Assembly (NCBI RefSeq): GCF_029958905.1
Contig: NZ_CP124614.1
Coordinates: forward strand, 310,001-374,000
Length of the DNA: 64,000 nt
Direction of reading: 5' to 3'
Origin: Vibrio sp. YMD68
Lineage (GTDB): Bacteria; Pseudomonadota; Gammaproteobacteria; Enterobacterales; Vibrionaceae
Below are positions 10,489 through 20,641 of this stretch, piece after piece. The position numbers and the translations under genes are program-made. The notes beneath the pieces are model-generated. The model was not told the origin of the DNA and did not search any database. It saw only the letters and a program-made list of their open reading frames with translations. How positions within the stretch are numbered: the stretch's first letter is position 1; every line of letters starts with the position of its first letter.

Positions 10489-12114
10489 TTACTGCTTAAC
10501 AGTGAACTTGTTCACCCAGGTTTCTAATTCATTAGAAAGAGAGGCAAGTGTTTGTGTGCTGTCATGACTTTCTGTAACGACGCTACTGAGCTGTGTGCCG
10601 CTTTCTTCAATCATGTTGATTCTCATTGATATATCGTCCCCAACCTGTGTCTGTTCTGCAGCCGCTGTGGCAATTTGATGGCTCATTGCAGAAATAGACT
10701 CAAGTGCCACTACAATTTGCTGTAAGGCTTCTGAGGCATTTTGAGACTCGGTGACAGTACTTTGACTGGTTTCAGCACAGATTTCCATAGTATCAATGGC
10801 CTTACGAGAGCCTTCTTGTAGGTTATGAATCATCTGTTGGATTTCTTTGGTACTGTCCTGAGTTCGACCTGCGAGGTTGCGAACTTCATCTGCTACCACC
10901 GCAAAACCACGTCCTTGTTCACCTGCACGCGCTGCTTCTATCGCTGCATTTAGCGCGAGTAAGTTGGTTTGCTCGGCAATACCGCCGATAACATCCAGCA
11001 CTTTTACAATGTTGTTGACATCATTATCTAGGTCAGCCACCGCCTGACTAGCGGTACCTAATTGGGTCGCCAGTCCTTCGATATTATGCACGGTATTGTG
11101 GATCAACTGCTGAGTATGTTGGCTTTGTTTATCTGCTTCATCAGTATTGCTGGCCGTATCTCGTGCAGACTCTGCAACGTTATTTGCTGAGGAAGCCATC
11201 TCCGTCATCGCTGTTGCTATCATAGCCGTAGATTGTTGTTGTGTATCCGTTAGGCTGGCGATACTGCCCGCACGGGACTCCACATGGCTTAACTCATTGC
11301 GCAACGCGTGCATGGAGGTGTCAAGGTTATTGACCAGCTCGGCAAGAGAGCGGCTCATATCTTGAACAGCGTAGTAAATACTCCCTTTGGGTGGGTTTGT
11401 AGTAAACGAAACCTGAATTTCCCCTTTGGCGACAGCTTGTACGGCATCGCTTACTTCTTGAGGCTCTCCACCAAGTAAAGCCAAGATCTTTCTAATAGAA
11501 ATGATGACGATCGTAAGAATAGAGCTTGCGATAATCAGACATAAGATAAGCTGCCACTGAGCCGTAGACCAAAATCGCTCATTTACTTCATCAGAACTGA
11601 TTCCCGTTCCAACAAACCAGCCCCATCTTGGGCTTTTTTGAGCTATGGACAGTTTGTAGTCAATTGACCCATCAGGGTAGGCCGAAGTCCATTCATATTC
11701 TGCGATACCTGATGGTGTTTTACGGATTGCATTAATCAGTATTTCACCAATACTATTCCCATCTCCATCTTTAAAATCGTGGAAGCTTGTGCCATGAAGC
11801 TGAGGATCAAGTGGCGTTGCAACAAATATCATATTTTCATCAGCGACATAAACGTATTCATTGTCTTTATAAATATTATTTCGTAGAAGGCGTGTCGCAA
11901 GCTGCTTGGCTTCTTCCTCTTCGAGTGTACCATCAGCCGCCATTTTCTCGACTTCGGTTAAAATACTATAAGCACTTTTAAATAATTCAGTCACTCGCGC
12001 TTTGTTATCAAGATTACTGGCAACGCGAAGTGTCCATAAACCGGTCATGGTTAGAGCGAGTAGTGCAATCAAGATGATCCCTGAAAGCAAATAAGCCTGT
12101 GTTTTTAGTTTCAT
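10489..12114 (-). CDS. Methyl-accepting chemotaxis protein with single Cache sensor
   Basis: 541 residues from the ATG at 12114; six more codons are open upstream but the membrane segment follows directly from MKLKTQ. Order: TM1 (about 7-28), periplasmic sCache_2-type sensor (about 35-185, with [15 protein letters not shown] and the WGWFVGTGI end), TM2 (about 187-207), HAMP (about 208-262), then the coiled-coil signalling region with its conserved hairpin at 381-415 ([20 protein letters not shown]). It should control CheA autophosphorylation in response to a small ligand. There is no CheR/CheB-tethering pentapeptide at the C-terminus. Ligand unknown; small carboxylates are common for such sensors. 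It is an isolated gene between two tRNA arrays. Confidence 0.93.
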   Translation of the reverse strand: MKLKTQAYLLSGIILIALLALTMTGLWTLRVASNLDNKARVTELFKSAYSILTEVEKMAADGTLEEEEAKQLATRLLRNNIYKDNEYVYVADENMIFVATPLDPQLHGTSFHDFKDGDGNSIGEILINAIRKTPSGIAEYEWTSAYPDGSIDYKLSIAQKSPRWGWFVGTGISSDEVNERFWSTAQWQLILCLIIASSILTIVIISIRKILALLGGEPQEVSDAVQAVAKGEIQVSFTTNPPKGSIYYAVQDMSRSLAELVNNLDTSMHALRNELSHVESRAGSIASLTDTQQQSTAMIATAMTEMASSANNVAESARDTASNTDEADKQSQHTQQLIHNTVHNIEGLATQLGTASQAVADLDNDVNNIVKVLDVIGGIAEQTNLLALNAAIEAARAGEQGRGFAVVADEVRNLAGRTQDSTKEIQQMIHNLQEGSRKAIDTMEICAETSQSTVTESQNASEALQQIVVALESISAMSHQIATAAAEQTQVGDDISMRINMIEESGTQLSSVVTESHDSTQTLASLSNELETWVNKFTVKQ

Positions 12115-12444
12115 TAAGCAGTCCCCACACATTACGTGGTTTTAAAAGTGATACCGTCGTATCAGCGGATGTATCAATAAAGCATAGTTCAGAAGCATAG
12201 TTTAGAAGTATAGCCGCGAAAATATCGTTAGCCTCAAAGTATGATAGAGATTAAATTTCTACCGCAAAAAAAGTCATTTTCAAATACTTCTATATGTAAC
12301 TGATTGTATCAATCCTTCATTAAGGAACAGTTGTTCATTATGAGTCGTGAAGTTTTAATCATGGCAGGTAAATGTTTCGTCGGCTCAATGGTAGGGTAGT
12401 GAGGGTGTTTATTAAGTGAAGGGTAGCAGTATGAGCCTAAATGC
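12115..12444. promoter_or_regulatory. Upstream region of the chemoreceptor and flank of tRNA array 2
   Basis: About 330 bp without a convincing gene. It must hold the chemoreceptor promoter (minus strand). A 13-bp direct repeat lies at 12180-12205 with a third, degenerate copy to 12218. The part nearest 12440 resembles the flank beyond tRNA array 1. I looked for a cyclic-di-GMP riboswitch and did not see its conserved core. Confidence 0.5.
12180..12218. repeat. 13-bp tandem repeat upstream of the chemoreceptor
   Basis: AAGCATAGTTCAG, AAGCATAGTTTAG and AAGTATAGCCGCG follow each other without gaps: two near-identical units and a third sharing the first half. It sits about 65-105 bp upstream of the start codon. 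Confidence 0.75.
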
Positions 12445-12476
12445 AAAAAGGCCTCATCAGATGATGAGGCCTTTTT
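12445..12476 (-). terminator. Terminator of tRNA array 2
   Basis: Symmetric hairpin AAAAAGGCCTCATC / GATGAGGCCTTTTT with a 4-nt loop. It shares the core stem CCTCATC/GATGAGG with the array 1 terminator. Confidence 0.93.
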
Positions 12477-12481
12477 AAAAG

Positions 12482-12557
12482 TGGCTCCCCTTGCAAGACT
12501 TGAACTTGCGACATACGGATTAACAGTCCGCCGTTCTACCAACTGAACTAAAGGGGA
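12482..12557 (-). tRNA. tRNA-Asn (GTT), variant
   Basis: 76 nt with CCA and anticodon GTT. Differs from the array 1 tRNA-Asn in the acceptor (TCCCCTT/AAGGGGA) and T-stem (GCAAG/CTTGC); both changes are compensated, so the fold is kept. Last gene of array 2. Confidence 0.96.
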
Positions 12558-12597
12558 ATTATTTGTGTAATGTTTTTCAACATTAAGCACCAAATAA

Positions 12598-12673
12598 TGG
12601 TGCCTCGAGGCGGAATCGAACCACCGACACGAGGATTTTCAATCCTCTGCTCTACCGACTGAGCTATCGAGGC
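12598..12673 (-). tRNA. tRNA-Phe (GAA), acceptor variant
   Basis: 76 nt with CCA and anticodon GAA. The acceptor is GCCTCGA/TCGAGGC rather than GCCCGGA/TCCGGGC; base pairing is fully restored. The rest of the molecule matches the other two tRNA-Phe genes. Confidence 0.96.
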
Positions 12674-12680
12674 AAAAGAA

Positions 12681-12756
<76 letters not shown>

Positions 12757-12819
12757 ACACTAAATTCTTATTGCTTCTGTTCGTGTTTAATTTTACGTAG
12801 ACACCAACAAAATAAATCG

Positions 12820-12895
12820 TGGTGCCCGGAGGCGGAATCGAACCACCGACACGAGGATTTTCAATCCTCTGCTCTACCGACTGAGCTATCCGGGC
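12820..12895 (-). tRNA. tRNA-Phe (GAA)
   Basis: 76 nt with CCA, identical to 10191-10266. First gene of array 2. Confidence 0.97.
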
Positions 12896-12906
12896 AACGG
12901 AGCGCT

Positions 12907-12935
12907 ATTAAACGGATTTTCTGTTGCTTCGTCAA
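12907..12935 (-). promoter_or_regulatory. Promoter of tRNA array 2
   Basis: TTGACG, 17-bp spacer, TTTAAT on the minus strand, followed by a GC-rich discriminator (AGCGCTCC) of the kind seen at stringently controlled stable-RNA promoters. Flanking sequence is similar to the array 1 promoter. Confidence 0.85.
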
Positions 12936-12998
12936 CTGATTTTTATAAAAAAACGCAAAAAACCGTTTAACTGCTGATGATTTAAGCAATTGTGTGAT

Positions 12999-14150
12999 TT
13001 ATATTTTCCCTGCGTTAAATTCTTTCTTGTAGTTCGTTACTTTTTCTAGATAGCGTCGAGCTTCTGCATTGGGGTGCTTTTTAGTTAGAGCCCAATACAC
13101 TTGGTTAGGTTGTAACGAGTTAAGGTCTCGCATTGCGCGCTTACGATCACTCCGGTTAAAAGTGTTTAGTACTCCGCCAGCGCCCCCGTTGTATGCAGAG
13201 ATCATACTGTATTCGAGAGACAGAGGGTTATTGACGTCCTTGAGGTAACGATTTTTTAGAATATAGAAGTACGCAGTACCCGTATCGATGTTTTTCTCTG
13301 GATCAAAAAGGTATTCAGGTGAAGGCTCCCCGGATTTTTTCTTAACTAAGGTAAAAACATCTCGCCCTGCTGTTTTGGGAACGACTTGCATTAATCCATA
13401 AGCGTTAGCCCAACTGACCGCGTAAGGGTTAAAGCTGCTCTCTGTTTTGATGATCGCGTAGATAAGATCTTCTGGAATGTCGTATTTATTGGAGGCGCGA
13501 CGGACGATATCTGCGTATTTGTAGCTGCGGATCTCTACTTGATCTTCCACCATCGGGATCTCAACATAATACGCTTTCTTGAAATCAACATCTTTGACTT
13601 TTAGGTGGTTGGCGATGAGATAGTCGGCAAACTGATTCGCTCTCCAAGACCATTGAATGGGCTTTTTATCTTGATCGAGCACTTGTCGATAGAGAAAAGG
13701 TCGACCTTCAAGTTTGATGTCCTTAGACGAAAATAGATCGACATTCATGGGGTCATCAGGGGTGAGTAAAGTCGTAACAATGGCGTTCTTTAGATGCTTT
13801 TTGGGATCGGTAGGAGATACCGTTTCTACAATGATCGTTCCTTTGTCAAAGTTTACCTCAGAGCGGCTCAGATAATTGTCAATATATTTTACATAATTAC
13901 TTTTCCCCGCGACTTTAACCTCACGGCTACCCCAGCGTTTCTCTATGTTGCCGTTAAAGCTGCTGATAAGAGCATCTAACGCTCCGATGTCTTTTTCAAA
14001 CTGACCAGGAAGCTCGGCGAGATTGGTAGCAAAACGATTGGTTGGTTCATAATCTACGGTGTAAATGTTTTCAATGAACTCTCGGCTGCACCCTGTCAGG
14101 GTCGTTGAACTAATGAGCGCTGCTGTAAAAAAGTAAGCTAACTTTTTCAT
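12999..14150 (-). CDS. mltC: Membrane-bound lytic murein transglycosylase C
   Basis: 383 residues from the ATG at 14150, which has TAAGGA upstream and starts a lipoprotein signal peptide with lipobox LTGC (Cys21). An N-terminal DUF3393-like region precedes the SLT lysozyme-like domain; the catalytic Glu is at about 237 in IIKTESSFNP, followed by AYGLMQVVP. It cleaves peptidoglycan glycan strands to 1,6-anhydromuropeptides from the outer membrane. It lies downstream of yggX on the same strand with a gap of about 120 bp. No clear terminator separates it from tRNA array 2, whose promoter starts about 65 bp on. Confidence 0.94.
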   Translation of the reverse strand: MKKLAYFFTAALISSTTLTGCSREFIENIYTVDYEPTNRFATNLAELPGQFEKDIGALDALISSFNGNIEKRWGSREVKVAGKSNYVKYIDNYLSRSEVNFDKGTIIVETVSPTDPKKHLKNAIVTTLLTPDDPMNVDLFSSKDIKLEGRPFLYRQVLDQDKKPIQWSWRANQFADYLIANHLKVKDVDFKKAYYVEIPMVEDQVEIRSYKYADIVRRASNKYDIPEDLIYAIIKTESSFNPYAVSWANAYGLMQVVPKTAGRDVFTLVKKKSGEPSPEYLFDPEKNIDTGTAYFYILKNRYLKDVNNPLSLEYSMISAYNGGAGGVLNTFNRSDRKRAMRDLNSLQPNQVYWALTKKHPNAEARRYLEKVTNYKKEFNAGKI

Positions 14151-14272
14151 AGGGTCCTTATGTTTTGCTTCCCAAAATGCCAGTGAGAGCATCGATAAAT
14201 ATCATTGATGCTCTCACCATGCCATAACTTCAACTATGCCATAACTTCTACTAGCTCATAACACTATGCGAG

Positions 14273-14545
14273 TTAGGCGCTTGGTGGAGTATAACCTTCA
14301 ATATGAACGTCTTTACCTTCAAAAAGAAAATTCATCATTTCTGTTTCCAGCAAGCTTCGGTGCTCTGGATCCATCATATTGAGCTTTTTCTCGTTGATCA
14401 GCATCGTTTGTTTACTTTGCCACTGCGCCCAGGCTTCTTTTGAAATGTTGTCAAAAATACGCTTACCTAAATCTCCTGGATACAGTTGAAAATCCAATCC
14501 TTCCGCGTCTTTATTTAAACGAGCACAAAATACTGTACGGCTCAT
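14273..14545 (-). CDS. yggX: Probable Fe(2+)-trafficking protein YggX
   Basis: 90 residues, full length for the family, with the conserved Cys7 (RTVFCARL). YggX protects Fe-S enzymes from oxidative damage, probably by buffering iron. Its ATG overlaps the mutY stop (ATGA), so it is translated with mutY, an Fe-S DNA repair enzyme, which fits the proposed role. Confidence 0.93.
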   Translation of the reverse strand: MSRTVFCARLNKDAEGLDFQLYPGDLGKRIFDNISKEAWAQWQSKQTMLINEKKLNMMDPEHRSLLETEMMNFLFEGKDVHIEGYTPPSA

Positions 14546-15618
14546 AGTGATTCCTTTTTTAATGATGATTGAAGTTCATAAGGCAGACTCTCTAGTAACA
14601 GTTTTACTGGCGCTGCCAAGCCGACTTCATCGGGTTGAGACAAGTTATACCAAAGACTATTCGTTCCTTCCATTACCATGTTAGGTTGTTTAGACAACTC
14701 GACCAATATTGGGGTGATATCGAGGTGATAATGGCTAAAAGTGTGTCGAAATGAGATCAGGGTTTGCTGTTTCACGATGTCTTTATCTTGAATCATACGC
14801 TGATCAAGTAGGTGTGATAATTCGTGATTAGTATGCTCAGGGAAACAATACAGACCACCCCATATACCACTTTGTGGGCGCTGCTCTAACCAAACTTGAT
14901 TCTTGTAATGTAAAATCAAGAACCATGTTTCTTTAACTGGTTTCTCTTTTTTTGGTTTTTTCCCTGGGTAATCGAGTGGGTTATCCTGCTTGTTTGCAAC
15001 GCATAAATCTTCAATTGGGCACAATGTGCACTTAGGCTTGCTGCGTGTGCAGACCATAGCGCCCATGTCCATCATCGCTTGATTGTATTTATCGACATTC
15101 TTATCGGGAGTGTGTGCTTCAGCAATTTCCCACAATTTATTTTCGACTTTCTTTTGCCCTGGCCAACCTTCTACGGCGAAGCTACGAGCGAGAGTTCTTT
15201 TTACATTACCGTCTAATATCGCATGAGGCTGTTTGTAAACCGAAGAGAGGATGGCCGCCGCTGTCGAGCGTCCAATGCCCGGTAGTGCATTCATTTTTTC
15301 CAGCTCGAGTGGAAATTCACCGTGATACTCTGTCGCCACAATTTGCGCCGCTTTATGGAGATTTCGTGCTCTGGCGTAGTACCCAAGCCCAGTCCATAGA
15401 TGCAATACCTCGTCCTGTTTCGCACTGGCCAAATCAATCACGGTAGGGAAGCGTTCTAAAAACCGTTGATAATAAGGAATAACGGTCGCAACTTGCGTTT
15501 GCTGCAACATAATTTCAGATAGCCAAACACTGTAGGCCGATTTGTTTTGTTGCCAAGGTAGCTCTTTTCGCCCGTAGGCGTCGTACCATTGTAAAATAGC
15601 GTGTGCAAAAGGGGTCAC
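14542..15618 (-). CDS. mutY: A/G-specific adenine glycosylase MutY
   Basis: 358 residues. The helix-hairpin-helix ([12 protein letters not shown], about 113-124) with the following catalytic Asp in AILDGNVKR, and the 4Fe-4S loop Cys-X6-Cys-X2-Cys-X5-Cys ([18 protein letters not shown]), are both complete. A C-terminal NUDIX-like domain recognises 8-oxoG. It removes adenine mispaired with 8-oxoguanine. Divergent from trmB across about 200 bp. Confidence 0.96.
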   Translation of the reverse strand: MTPFAHAILQWYDAYGRKELPWQQNKSAYSVWLSEIMLQQTQVATVIPYYQRFLERFPTVIDLASAKQDEVLHLWTGLGYYARARNLHKAAQIVATEYHGEFPLELEKMNALPGIGRSTAAAILSSVYKQPHAILDGNVKRTLARSFAVEGWPGQKKVENKLWEIAEAHTPDKNVDKYNQAMMDMGAMVCTRSKPKCTLCPIEDLCVANKQDNPLDYPGKKPKKEKPVKETWFLILHYKNQVWLEQRPQSGIWGGLYCFPEHTNHELSHLLDQRMIQDKDIVKQQTLISFRHTFSHYHLDITPILVELSKQPNMVMEGTNSLWYNLSQPDEVGLAAPVKLLLESLPYELQSSLKKESL

Positions 15619-15817
15619 AGGTTACTCAATTTTTAATTATCATTGGGAGTAAAATTGCACCATACTTACCGCTAGAAGTAAAAGCCAAATCTCAGAAGTA
15701 AAAACTAAAGGCGTAAAACCGATAAATTGCGCGGTAATTAATCGATAGAAAGACTTGCACCAGCGTCAATTCTTTGGATAATCCCCGCTTTGATTCATGA
15801 ATGTGCAGGCAAGACCA

Positions 15818-16537
15818 ATGAGTGAAGTGACCACTAACGAATATACCGATGACGGAAAATTAGTACGTAAAATACGTAGTTTTGTCCGTCGAGAAGGCCG
15901 CTTAACAAAAGGCCAAGAAAACGCGATGAATAATTGCTGGCCTACGATGGGGATTGATTATCGCCCTGAGCTGCTAAATTGGAGCGAAGTGTTTGGTAAC
16001 GACAACCCTGTTGTACTAGAAATCGGCTTTGGTATGGGGGCTTCATTGGTTGAAATGGCGAAGAACTCACCGGAAAAGAATTTTCTAGGTATTGAAGTTC
16101 ATAGCCCAGGTGTTGGTGCATGTTTAGGTTCAGCACGTGATGCTGGGGTAACGAATTTGCGTGTGATGTGTCATGATGCGGTTGAAGTTTTTGAGCATAT
16201 GATTCCAAACGATAGCCTGCATACACTACAACTTTTTTTCCCAGACCCTTGGCATAAAGCGCGTCATCACAAGCGCCGTATTGTTAAGGCCGAGTTTGCT
16301 GAAATGGTCCGAGCTAAGCTTCAATTGGACACGGGTATTTTCCATATGGCGACAGATTGGGAAAACTACGCAGAGCACATGATTGACGTTATGAACCTTG
16401 CCCCAGGTTTTGAGAATATTGCCAAAGACGGGGATTACATTCCGCGTCCGGATGAGCGTCCTTTGACCAAGTTTGAGGCTCGCGGCCACCGTTTAGGTCA
16501 TGGCGTTTGGGATATTAAGTATCGTCGCACCGCTTGA
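15818..16537 (+). CDS. trmB: tRNA (guanine-N7-)-methyltransferase TrmB
   Basis: 239 residues from MSEVTT; seven extra codons upstream are open but the family length of 239 and the spacing of an AGG favour 15818. The Rossmann SAM site [11 protein letters not shown] (about 66-76) and the signature [15 protein letters not shown] are clear. It methylates G46 of tRNA. Monocistronic, ended by the hairpin at 16581-16608. Confidence 0.95.
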   Translation: MSEVTTNEYTDDGKLVRKIRSFVRREGRLTKGQENAMNNCWPTMGIDYRPELLNWSEVFGNDNPVVLEIGFGMGASLVEMAKNSPEKNFLGIEVHSPGVGACLGSARDAGVTNLRVMCHDAVEVFEHMIPNDSLHTLQLFFPDPWHKARHHKRRIVKAEFAEMVRAKLQLDTGIFHMATDWENYAEHMIDVMNLAPGFENIAKDGDYIPRPDERPLTKFEARGHRLGHGVWDIKYRRTA

Positions 16538-16580
16538 TGCTGATAGCGAGTATCTCGCAATGAATAAACAATGAAGTAAG

Positions 16581-16608
16581 AGCCAGCATATCTATGTTGG
16601 CTTTTTTG
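16581..16608 (+). terminator. Intrinsic terminator after trmB
   Basis: AGCCAGCATA / TATGTTGGCT stem (one G-U pair) followed by a run of T. Confidence 0.88.
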
Positions 16609-16669
16609 ACCTTAGAGCATCTCCTTTCATTCACAGATGCTGTGGCTACTCTCTTATTTGGATTGCAGT

Positions 16670-17590
16670 ATGAAACCGACACCATTGATCTTGGAAGATA
16701 TTTTACGAGAAGTTCGCCCTTTGATTGGCCAAGGAAAGGTCGCTAATTACATTCCCGCACTGGCAAAAGTAGCCAACGATAAATTGGCGATTGCCGTTTA
16801 TACCAAAGAAGGTGAAGTGATAAAGGCCGGCGATGCAGACGATGCTTTTTCTATTCAATCGATTTCTAAGGCACTAAGTTTAACGCTCGCTATGGCTTTG
16901 TATAAACCAGAAGAAATCTGGCAGCGTGTGGGTAAAGAGCCCTCTGGGCAAGCATTTAACTCGATGATTCAACTTGAAATGGAGCAAGGGATTCCTAGAA
17001 ACCCGTTTATTAATGCGGGTGCCATTGTGGTTGCAGATTTACTTCATAGCCGCTTGTCTGCTCCGAGACAGCACTTACTCGATTTTGTGCGTCAGTTAGC
17101 GGGTGATACACACATTGTGTACGATAAAGTCGTCGCCGCATCAGAAATGATGCACAGCGACCGGAATGCGGCGATTGCCTATTTGATGCGTTCATTTGGT
17201 AATTTTGAAAATGAAGTCATTCCAGTACTCAACAATTACTTCCACTCTTGTGCGCTGAAAATGAGCTGTGTTGATTTGGCGAAGACGTTTAGTTACTTGG
17301 CCAATAAAGGGGTGTCGGTGCAAAGTGGTAAACAAATCATTACCCCAACCCAAACGAAACAATTGAATGCTCTGCTTGCAACGTGTGGTCTTTATGATGG
17401 AGCGGGCGAGTTTGCTTATCGAGTGGGCATGCCAGGGAAATCGGGAGTTGGCGGTGGGATTGTGGCGATTGTACCGAATGAAATGAGTATTGCGGTATGG
17501 TCCCCTGAGCTGGATCCATCTGGCAATTCGTTAGCGGGTACCCAAGCGTTAGAATTGCTATCCGGGCGAATTGGACGCTCAATATTTTAG
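16670..17590 (+). CDS. glsA: Glutaminase (beta-lactamase-fold)
   Basis: 306 residues from MKPTPL. The SxxK catalytic motif is Ser64-Lys67 ([10 protein letters not shown]), and the later Tyr and GKSGVGGG motifs are present. It hydrolyses glutamine to glutamate and ammonia. Eleven upstream codons are open, but 306 residues is the usual length. It is a single gene, convergent with hemW. Confidence 0.93.
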   Translation: MKPTPLILEDILREVRPLIGQGKVANYIPALAKVANDKLAIAVYTKEGEVIKAGDADDAFSIQSISKALSLTLAMALYKPEEIWQRVGKEPSGQAFNSMIQLEMEQGIPRNPFINAGAIVVADLLHSRLSAPRQHLLDFVRQLAGDTHIVYDKVVAASEMMHSDRNAAIAYLMRSFGNFENEVIPVLNNYFHSCALKMSCVDLAKTFSYLANKGVSVQSGKQIITPTQTKQLNALLATCGLYDGAGEFAYRVGMPGKSGVGGGIVAIVPNEMSIAVWSPELDPSGNSLAGTQALELLSGRIGRSIF

Positions 17591-17598
17591 TCAAAATA

Positions 17599-17647
17599 GG
17601 GAAGAAAAATAAACAGGACGCGAGTTTCCTAGTTTGTTTTTCTTCCC
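17599..17647. terminator. Bidirectional terminator between glsA and hemW
   Basis: A 16-bp inverted repeat (GGGAAGAAAAATAAAC against GTTTGTTTTTCTTCCC, one mismatch) around a 17-nt loop, lying between converging genes. A and T tracts inside the arms suit both directions. Confidence 0.75.
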
Positions 17648-17703
17648 CTTTTTCCCCTTATCTTTTCACTTTTTTCTTCTGCTTTTTCTTTCTCGTATGA
17701 CCG

Positions 17704-18876
17704 CTACGACTCTTCCACCATAAAGGCTTCAAGCAGATCATTGAGGAACAGTTTTCCTTTCTGGGTTATCTGCCAGTGAGTTTGCGTCTCTGTCAGATAC
17801 TGCTTATCCAGTGCCCAATGAATGGTGTCGTTAATCGCACTCAGTGGTAAGCCTGTGGTATTTATAAAGTCTTGTTTGGGGCAGGCTTCTATCAATCGAA
17901 AACGGTTCATAAAGAACTCGAATGGGCGATCGTCATTCTCTACACAGTTTTCATCAGACAGATAAGGTTTGGTGAGGTTTTGATAAGCCGACAAGTACCC
18001 CTTTGGGTGTTTGATTTTTGTCGTGCGGACAATGCGTCCATCGGCAAAGCTGAGTTTACCGTGAGATCCACAACCAATCCCTAAGTAGTCACCAAAGCGC
18101 CAGTAATTCAGGTTGTGCTGACACTGAAACTCAGGTTTGCTGTAACCCGAAATTTCATATTGAACATACCCCGCATCACTGAGTTTCTTGTGCCCTTGCT
18201 CAAAGATATCCCACAAATCATCGTCATCTGGCAGTGTTGGCGTTTTATAGTAAAACAAGGTGTTCGGTTCAATGGTGAGTTGATACCAAGATAGGTGCGG
18301 AGGGTTAAGCTCAATCGCCTTATCGAGATCCGATAGTGCTTGATCGATGCTTTGATCGGGTAAGCCGTGCATCAGATCGAGATTGAAGCTAGTTAACTGG
18401 ATGTGATGAGCGAGTTTAGCGGCATCCACCGCTTCTTGCTGGCCATGAATACGGCCAAGACGTTCCAACTTCTCTTGTTCAAAGCTTTGCACACCAATAG
18501 ATATTCGTGTCACTCCAGCGGCCTTATAGCCCTTAAAGCGTTCCACTTCAACCGTACCCGGGTTGGCTTCCATCGTGATCTCAATATCGTGCTTAAATGG
18601 AATTCGCGTTTCAATTCCATCGAGCAAGGTTTTAATGCCACTGGCTGAAATCAGGCTGGGTGTACCACCGCCAATAAATATTGAATGTATAGGGCGAGGG
18701 TTTGCATTCAATTGGTAGCGTTCAATGTCGCTATCAAGGTCATCTAACAAGGCTGAGATGTACTCGTCTTCAGGGATGTTGCCTTTCAGCGCATGAGAAT
18801 TGAAGTCGCAATATGGACACTTTTGCACACACCAGGGTATGTGCACGTATAGACTGAGTGCTGGGGGGATTAGCAT
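17704..18876 (-). CDS. hemW: Radical SAM heme chaperone HemW
   Basis: 390 residues. The radical-SAM Cys-X3-Cys-X2-Cys cluster site is Cys16, Cys20, Cys23 (WCVQKCPYC), followed by GGGTPS. An HRQ-type motif typical of coproporphyrinogen oxidase HemN proper is not obvious at the N-terminus, which fits HemW, a heme carrier, rather than HemN. It starts 5 nt after the rdgB stop, so both share a transcript. Confidence 0.92.
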   Translation of the reverse strand: MLIPPALSLYVHIPWCVQKCPYCDFNSHALKGNIPEDEYISALLDDLDSDIERYQLNANPRPIHSIFIGGGTPSLISASGIKTLLDGIETRIPFKHDIEITMEANPGTVEVERFKGYKAAGVTRISIGVQSFEQEKLERLGRIHGQQEAVDAAKLAHHIQLTSFNLDLMHGLPDQSIDQALSDLDKAIELNPPHLSWYQLTIEPNTLFYYKTPTLPDDDDLWDIFEQGHKKLSDAGYVQYEISGYSKPEFQCQHNLNYWRFGDYLGIGCGSHGKLSFADGRIVRTTKIKHPKGYLSAYQNLTKPYLSDENCVENDDRPFEFFMNRFRLIEACPKQDFINTTGLPLSAINDTIHWALDKQYLTETQTHWQITQKGKLFLNDLLEAFMVEES

Positions 18877-18881
18877 GACCG

Positions 18882-19478
18882 TTATGACTGCTTTTCTAAT
18901 GTTGCAAATAAGCTTTTTAGAGCTTTACCACGATGTGATAACTGCTTTTTTCGTGATGATTCAAGCAATGCTGACGAACAACCTTCTTCAGGGACATAGA
19001 AAATAGGGTCATAACCAAAGCCGTTTTCGCCCTCTGCTTGTGTCAGAATATGGCCTTCCCATTTGCCATGGCAAACCACGGGAGTCGGATCGTTTTCATG
19101 GCGCATCAGAACTAGGACACAGTGAAAACGAGCGGTTCTTTGTGCTTCTGGAACGTCTTTCAATGCATCAAGCAATTTTTCTAGATTCTGTTGATCGCTT
19201 GCTCCTTCACCAGCATACCGAGCAGAGTAAATACCCGGAGCGCCTTGAAGAAAATCCACTTCTAAACCTGAATCATCAGCAATCGCAGGGAGGCCGGTTT
19301 CTTTTGCCGCATGGCGAGCCTTGATGATAGCATTTTCAATAAAGGTTGTGCCTGTTTCTGCAACGTCAGAGACATTGAGTTCACTTTGTGCCACCACATC
19401 AAAGCCAAAGTCGGCAAGCAAATCGGCCATCTCACGGACTTTGCCTTGGTTTCCTGTCGCTAATACTATTTTTTTCAT
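18882..19478 (-). CDS. rdgB: dITP/XTP pyrophosphatase RdgB
   Basis: 198 residues, Ham1/ITPase family. N-terminal [10 protein letters not shown], the [10 protein letters not shown] metal/catalytic segment and the C-terminal SHRGKAL motif are all present. It cleans non-canonical purine triphosphates from the pool. Upstream neighbour of hemW and 29 nt downstream of the DUF4426 gene. Confidence 0.95.
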   Translation of the reverse strand: MKKIVLATGNQGKVREMADLLADFGFDVVAQSELNVSDVAETGTTFIENAIIKARHAAKETGLPAIADDSGLEVDFLQGAPGIYSARYAGEGASDQQNLEKLLDALKDVPEAQRTARFHCVLVLMRHENDPTPVVCHGKWEGHILTQAEGENGFGYDPIFYVPEEGCSSALLESSRKKQLSHRGKALKSLFATLEKQS

Positions 19479-19507
19479 GATGTTCTCAAATCGAGTGGAT
19501 GAAGGGG

Positions 19508-19939
19508 TTATTCTTCAACGTAAAATTTTTGGCTGAACGTTAACGGACCCGCGCCTGAATTACCAGCGTGAATGTCTAGATTGAAGGTGAGATTTTCTTC
19601 ATTGCTGATTGGAAATTCGGCCAAGTAATAGATGGCATCGGCTTCTTTGATTTCGCGAAACGTTAACGTGCGAGTTTGTCCGAGTAAGTTTCTGGCGGTT
19701 CCTGACACTTTAGCGGTGACGGCGGGTTTTCCAACCAGTGAGTTATCCAGTACGCTGATATTCAAAACAGCGGAATAGCCATTACGTTTTAATTTGTAAC
19801 TGGTTGCTACCTGTTTCGTTAAAAACGTCGAGTTAAAGGCGGAGTAGTGGACCTCTACATCCTTTATCTTTGTGAACTGACCGGCCCAAGAAGGGCTTGC
19901 TAGAATGGCACTGATTACTATGAGTATCCATCGGTTCAT
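19508..19939 (-). CDS. Periplasmic DUF4426 protein
   Basis: 143 residues with a signal peptide (residues 1-19, ending SWA before GQ). The mature part is beta-rich with no catalytic motif I recognise; it matches the DUF4426 family that stands next to rdgB and yggT in vibrios. Function unknown. It has its own transcription start in all likelihood, because a terminator lies between it and yggT. Confidence 0.8.
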   Translation of the reverse strand: MNRWILIVISAILASPSWAGQFTKIKDVEVHYSAFNSTFLTKQVATSYKLKRNGYSAVLNISVLDNSLVGKPAVTAKVSGTARNLLGQTRTLTFREIKEADAIYYLAEFPISNEENLTFNLDIHAGNSGAGPLTFSQKFYVEE

Positions 19940-19964
19940 CTTGTTTCCTTACTTCTGATGTAAA

Positions 19965-19990
19965 TAAAAAGCCATCGTGAGATGGCTTTG
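19965..19990 (-). terminator. Terminator after yggT
   Basis: AAAGCCATC / GATGGCTTT, 4-nt loop, with a T-rich tract on the minus strand. It separates yggT from the DUF4426 gene. Confidence 0.88.
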
Positions 19991-20016
19991 ACGTCACTTG
20001 GGCTGATAGCTGGCTA

Positions 20017-20574
20017 TTATAGCTGATGCCAGATAGGACCGATTAAATCACCCATTAAGAAATTAGCAAACTGCAAGCCAATAAAGAGAACGAGAACGCT
20101 TAAGTCGAAGCCTCCCATCGCAGGCAAGATACGGCGAATGGGCGCCAGCATTGGCTCTGTTAGCTGGTGGAATACAAATTCGATTGGGCTACGGCCTTGG
20201 CTCACCCAGCTTAAAATAGCGCGAATCAGCAATACCCAAAACAGTAGGCCTCCGGCGGCTTTAAGCAGTGATAATAAGCCTAAGAATAAGAAATCTGCAC
20301 TGAAGACAAATGATCCACTAGAGCTTACAAGAACTAAAGCGACAAATTTGAGTACACAAAGAACGTACGCAAATAAAACCGTTGCAACGTCTAAGCTACC
20401 GATTGAAGGGATCACTCTGCGCAGTGGAGCGACCACAGGTTGAGTCGCTTTAACGATGAACTGGGAAAACGGATTGTAGAAATCGGCGCGAGAAATTTGC
20501 AGCCAAATACGCAGCAAGACAACCATGATATATAGGTCAAACAGCGTTGAAATTAAAAAACTCATTGAGCTCAT
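20017..20574 (-). CDS. yggT: YggT family membrane protein
   Basis: 185 residues made of two tandem YggT domains, each with two hydrophobic segments and an arginine-proline rich turn (PVVAPLRRVIPSIG in the first, PMLAPIRRILPAMGG in the second). Family members have been linked to osmotic tolerance and to membrane or cell-division functions in other bacteria, but the biochemical role is not known. Follows proC by 67 bp. Confidence 0.88.
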   Translation of the reverse strand: MSSMSFLISTLFDLYIMVVLLRIWLQISRADFYNPFSQFIVKATQPVVAPLRRVIPSIGSLDVATVLFAYVLCVLKFVALVLVSSSGSFVFSADFLFLGLLSLLKAAGGLLFWVLLIRAILSWVSQGRSPIEFVFHQLTEPMLAPIRRILPAMGGFDLSVLVLFIGLQFANFLMGDLIGPIWHQL

Positions 20575-20641
20575 AATGGGTCCTTACGACAAAAAATAAT
20601 CGTCACTAGTAAAAGTAAAATCGTTTAAACAAACGGTAAAA

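Noticed and set aside
12115..12300. Possible cyclic-di-GMP riboswitch before the chemoreceptor
   Set aside because: Such switches precede chemotaxis-type genes in Vibrio, but the conserved core sequence and the two-stem layout were not found here.
12309..12593. 94-codon minus-strand frame starting in tRNA array 2
   Set aside because: It runs through a tRNA-Asn gene and the terminator hairpin; part of the peptide is just translated tRNA sequence.
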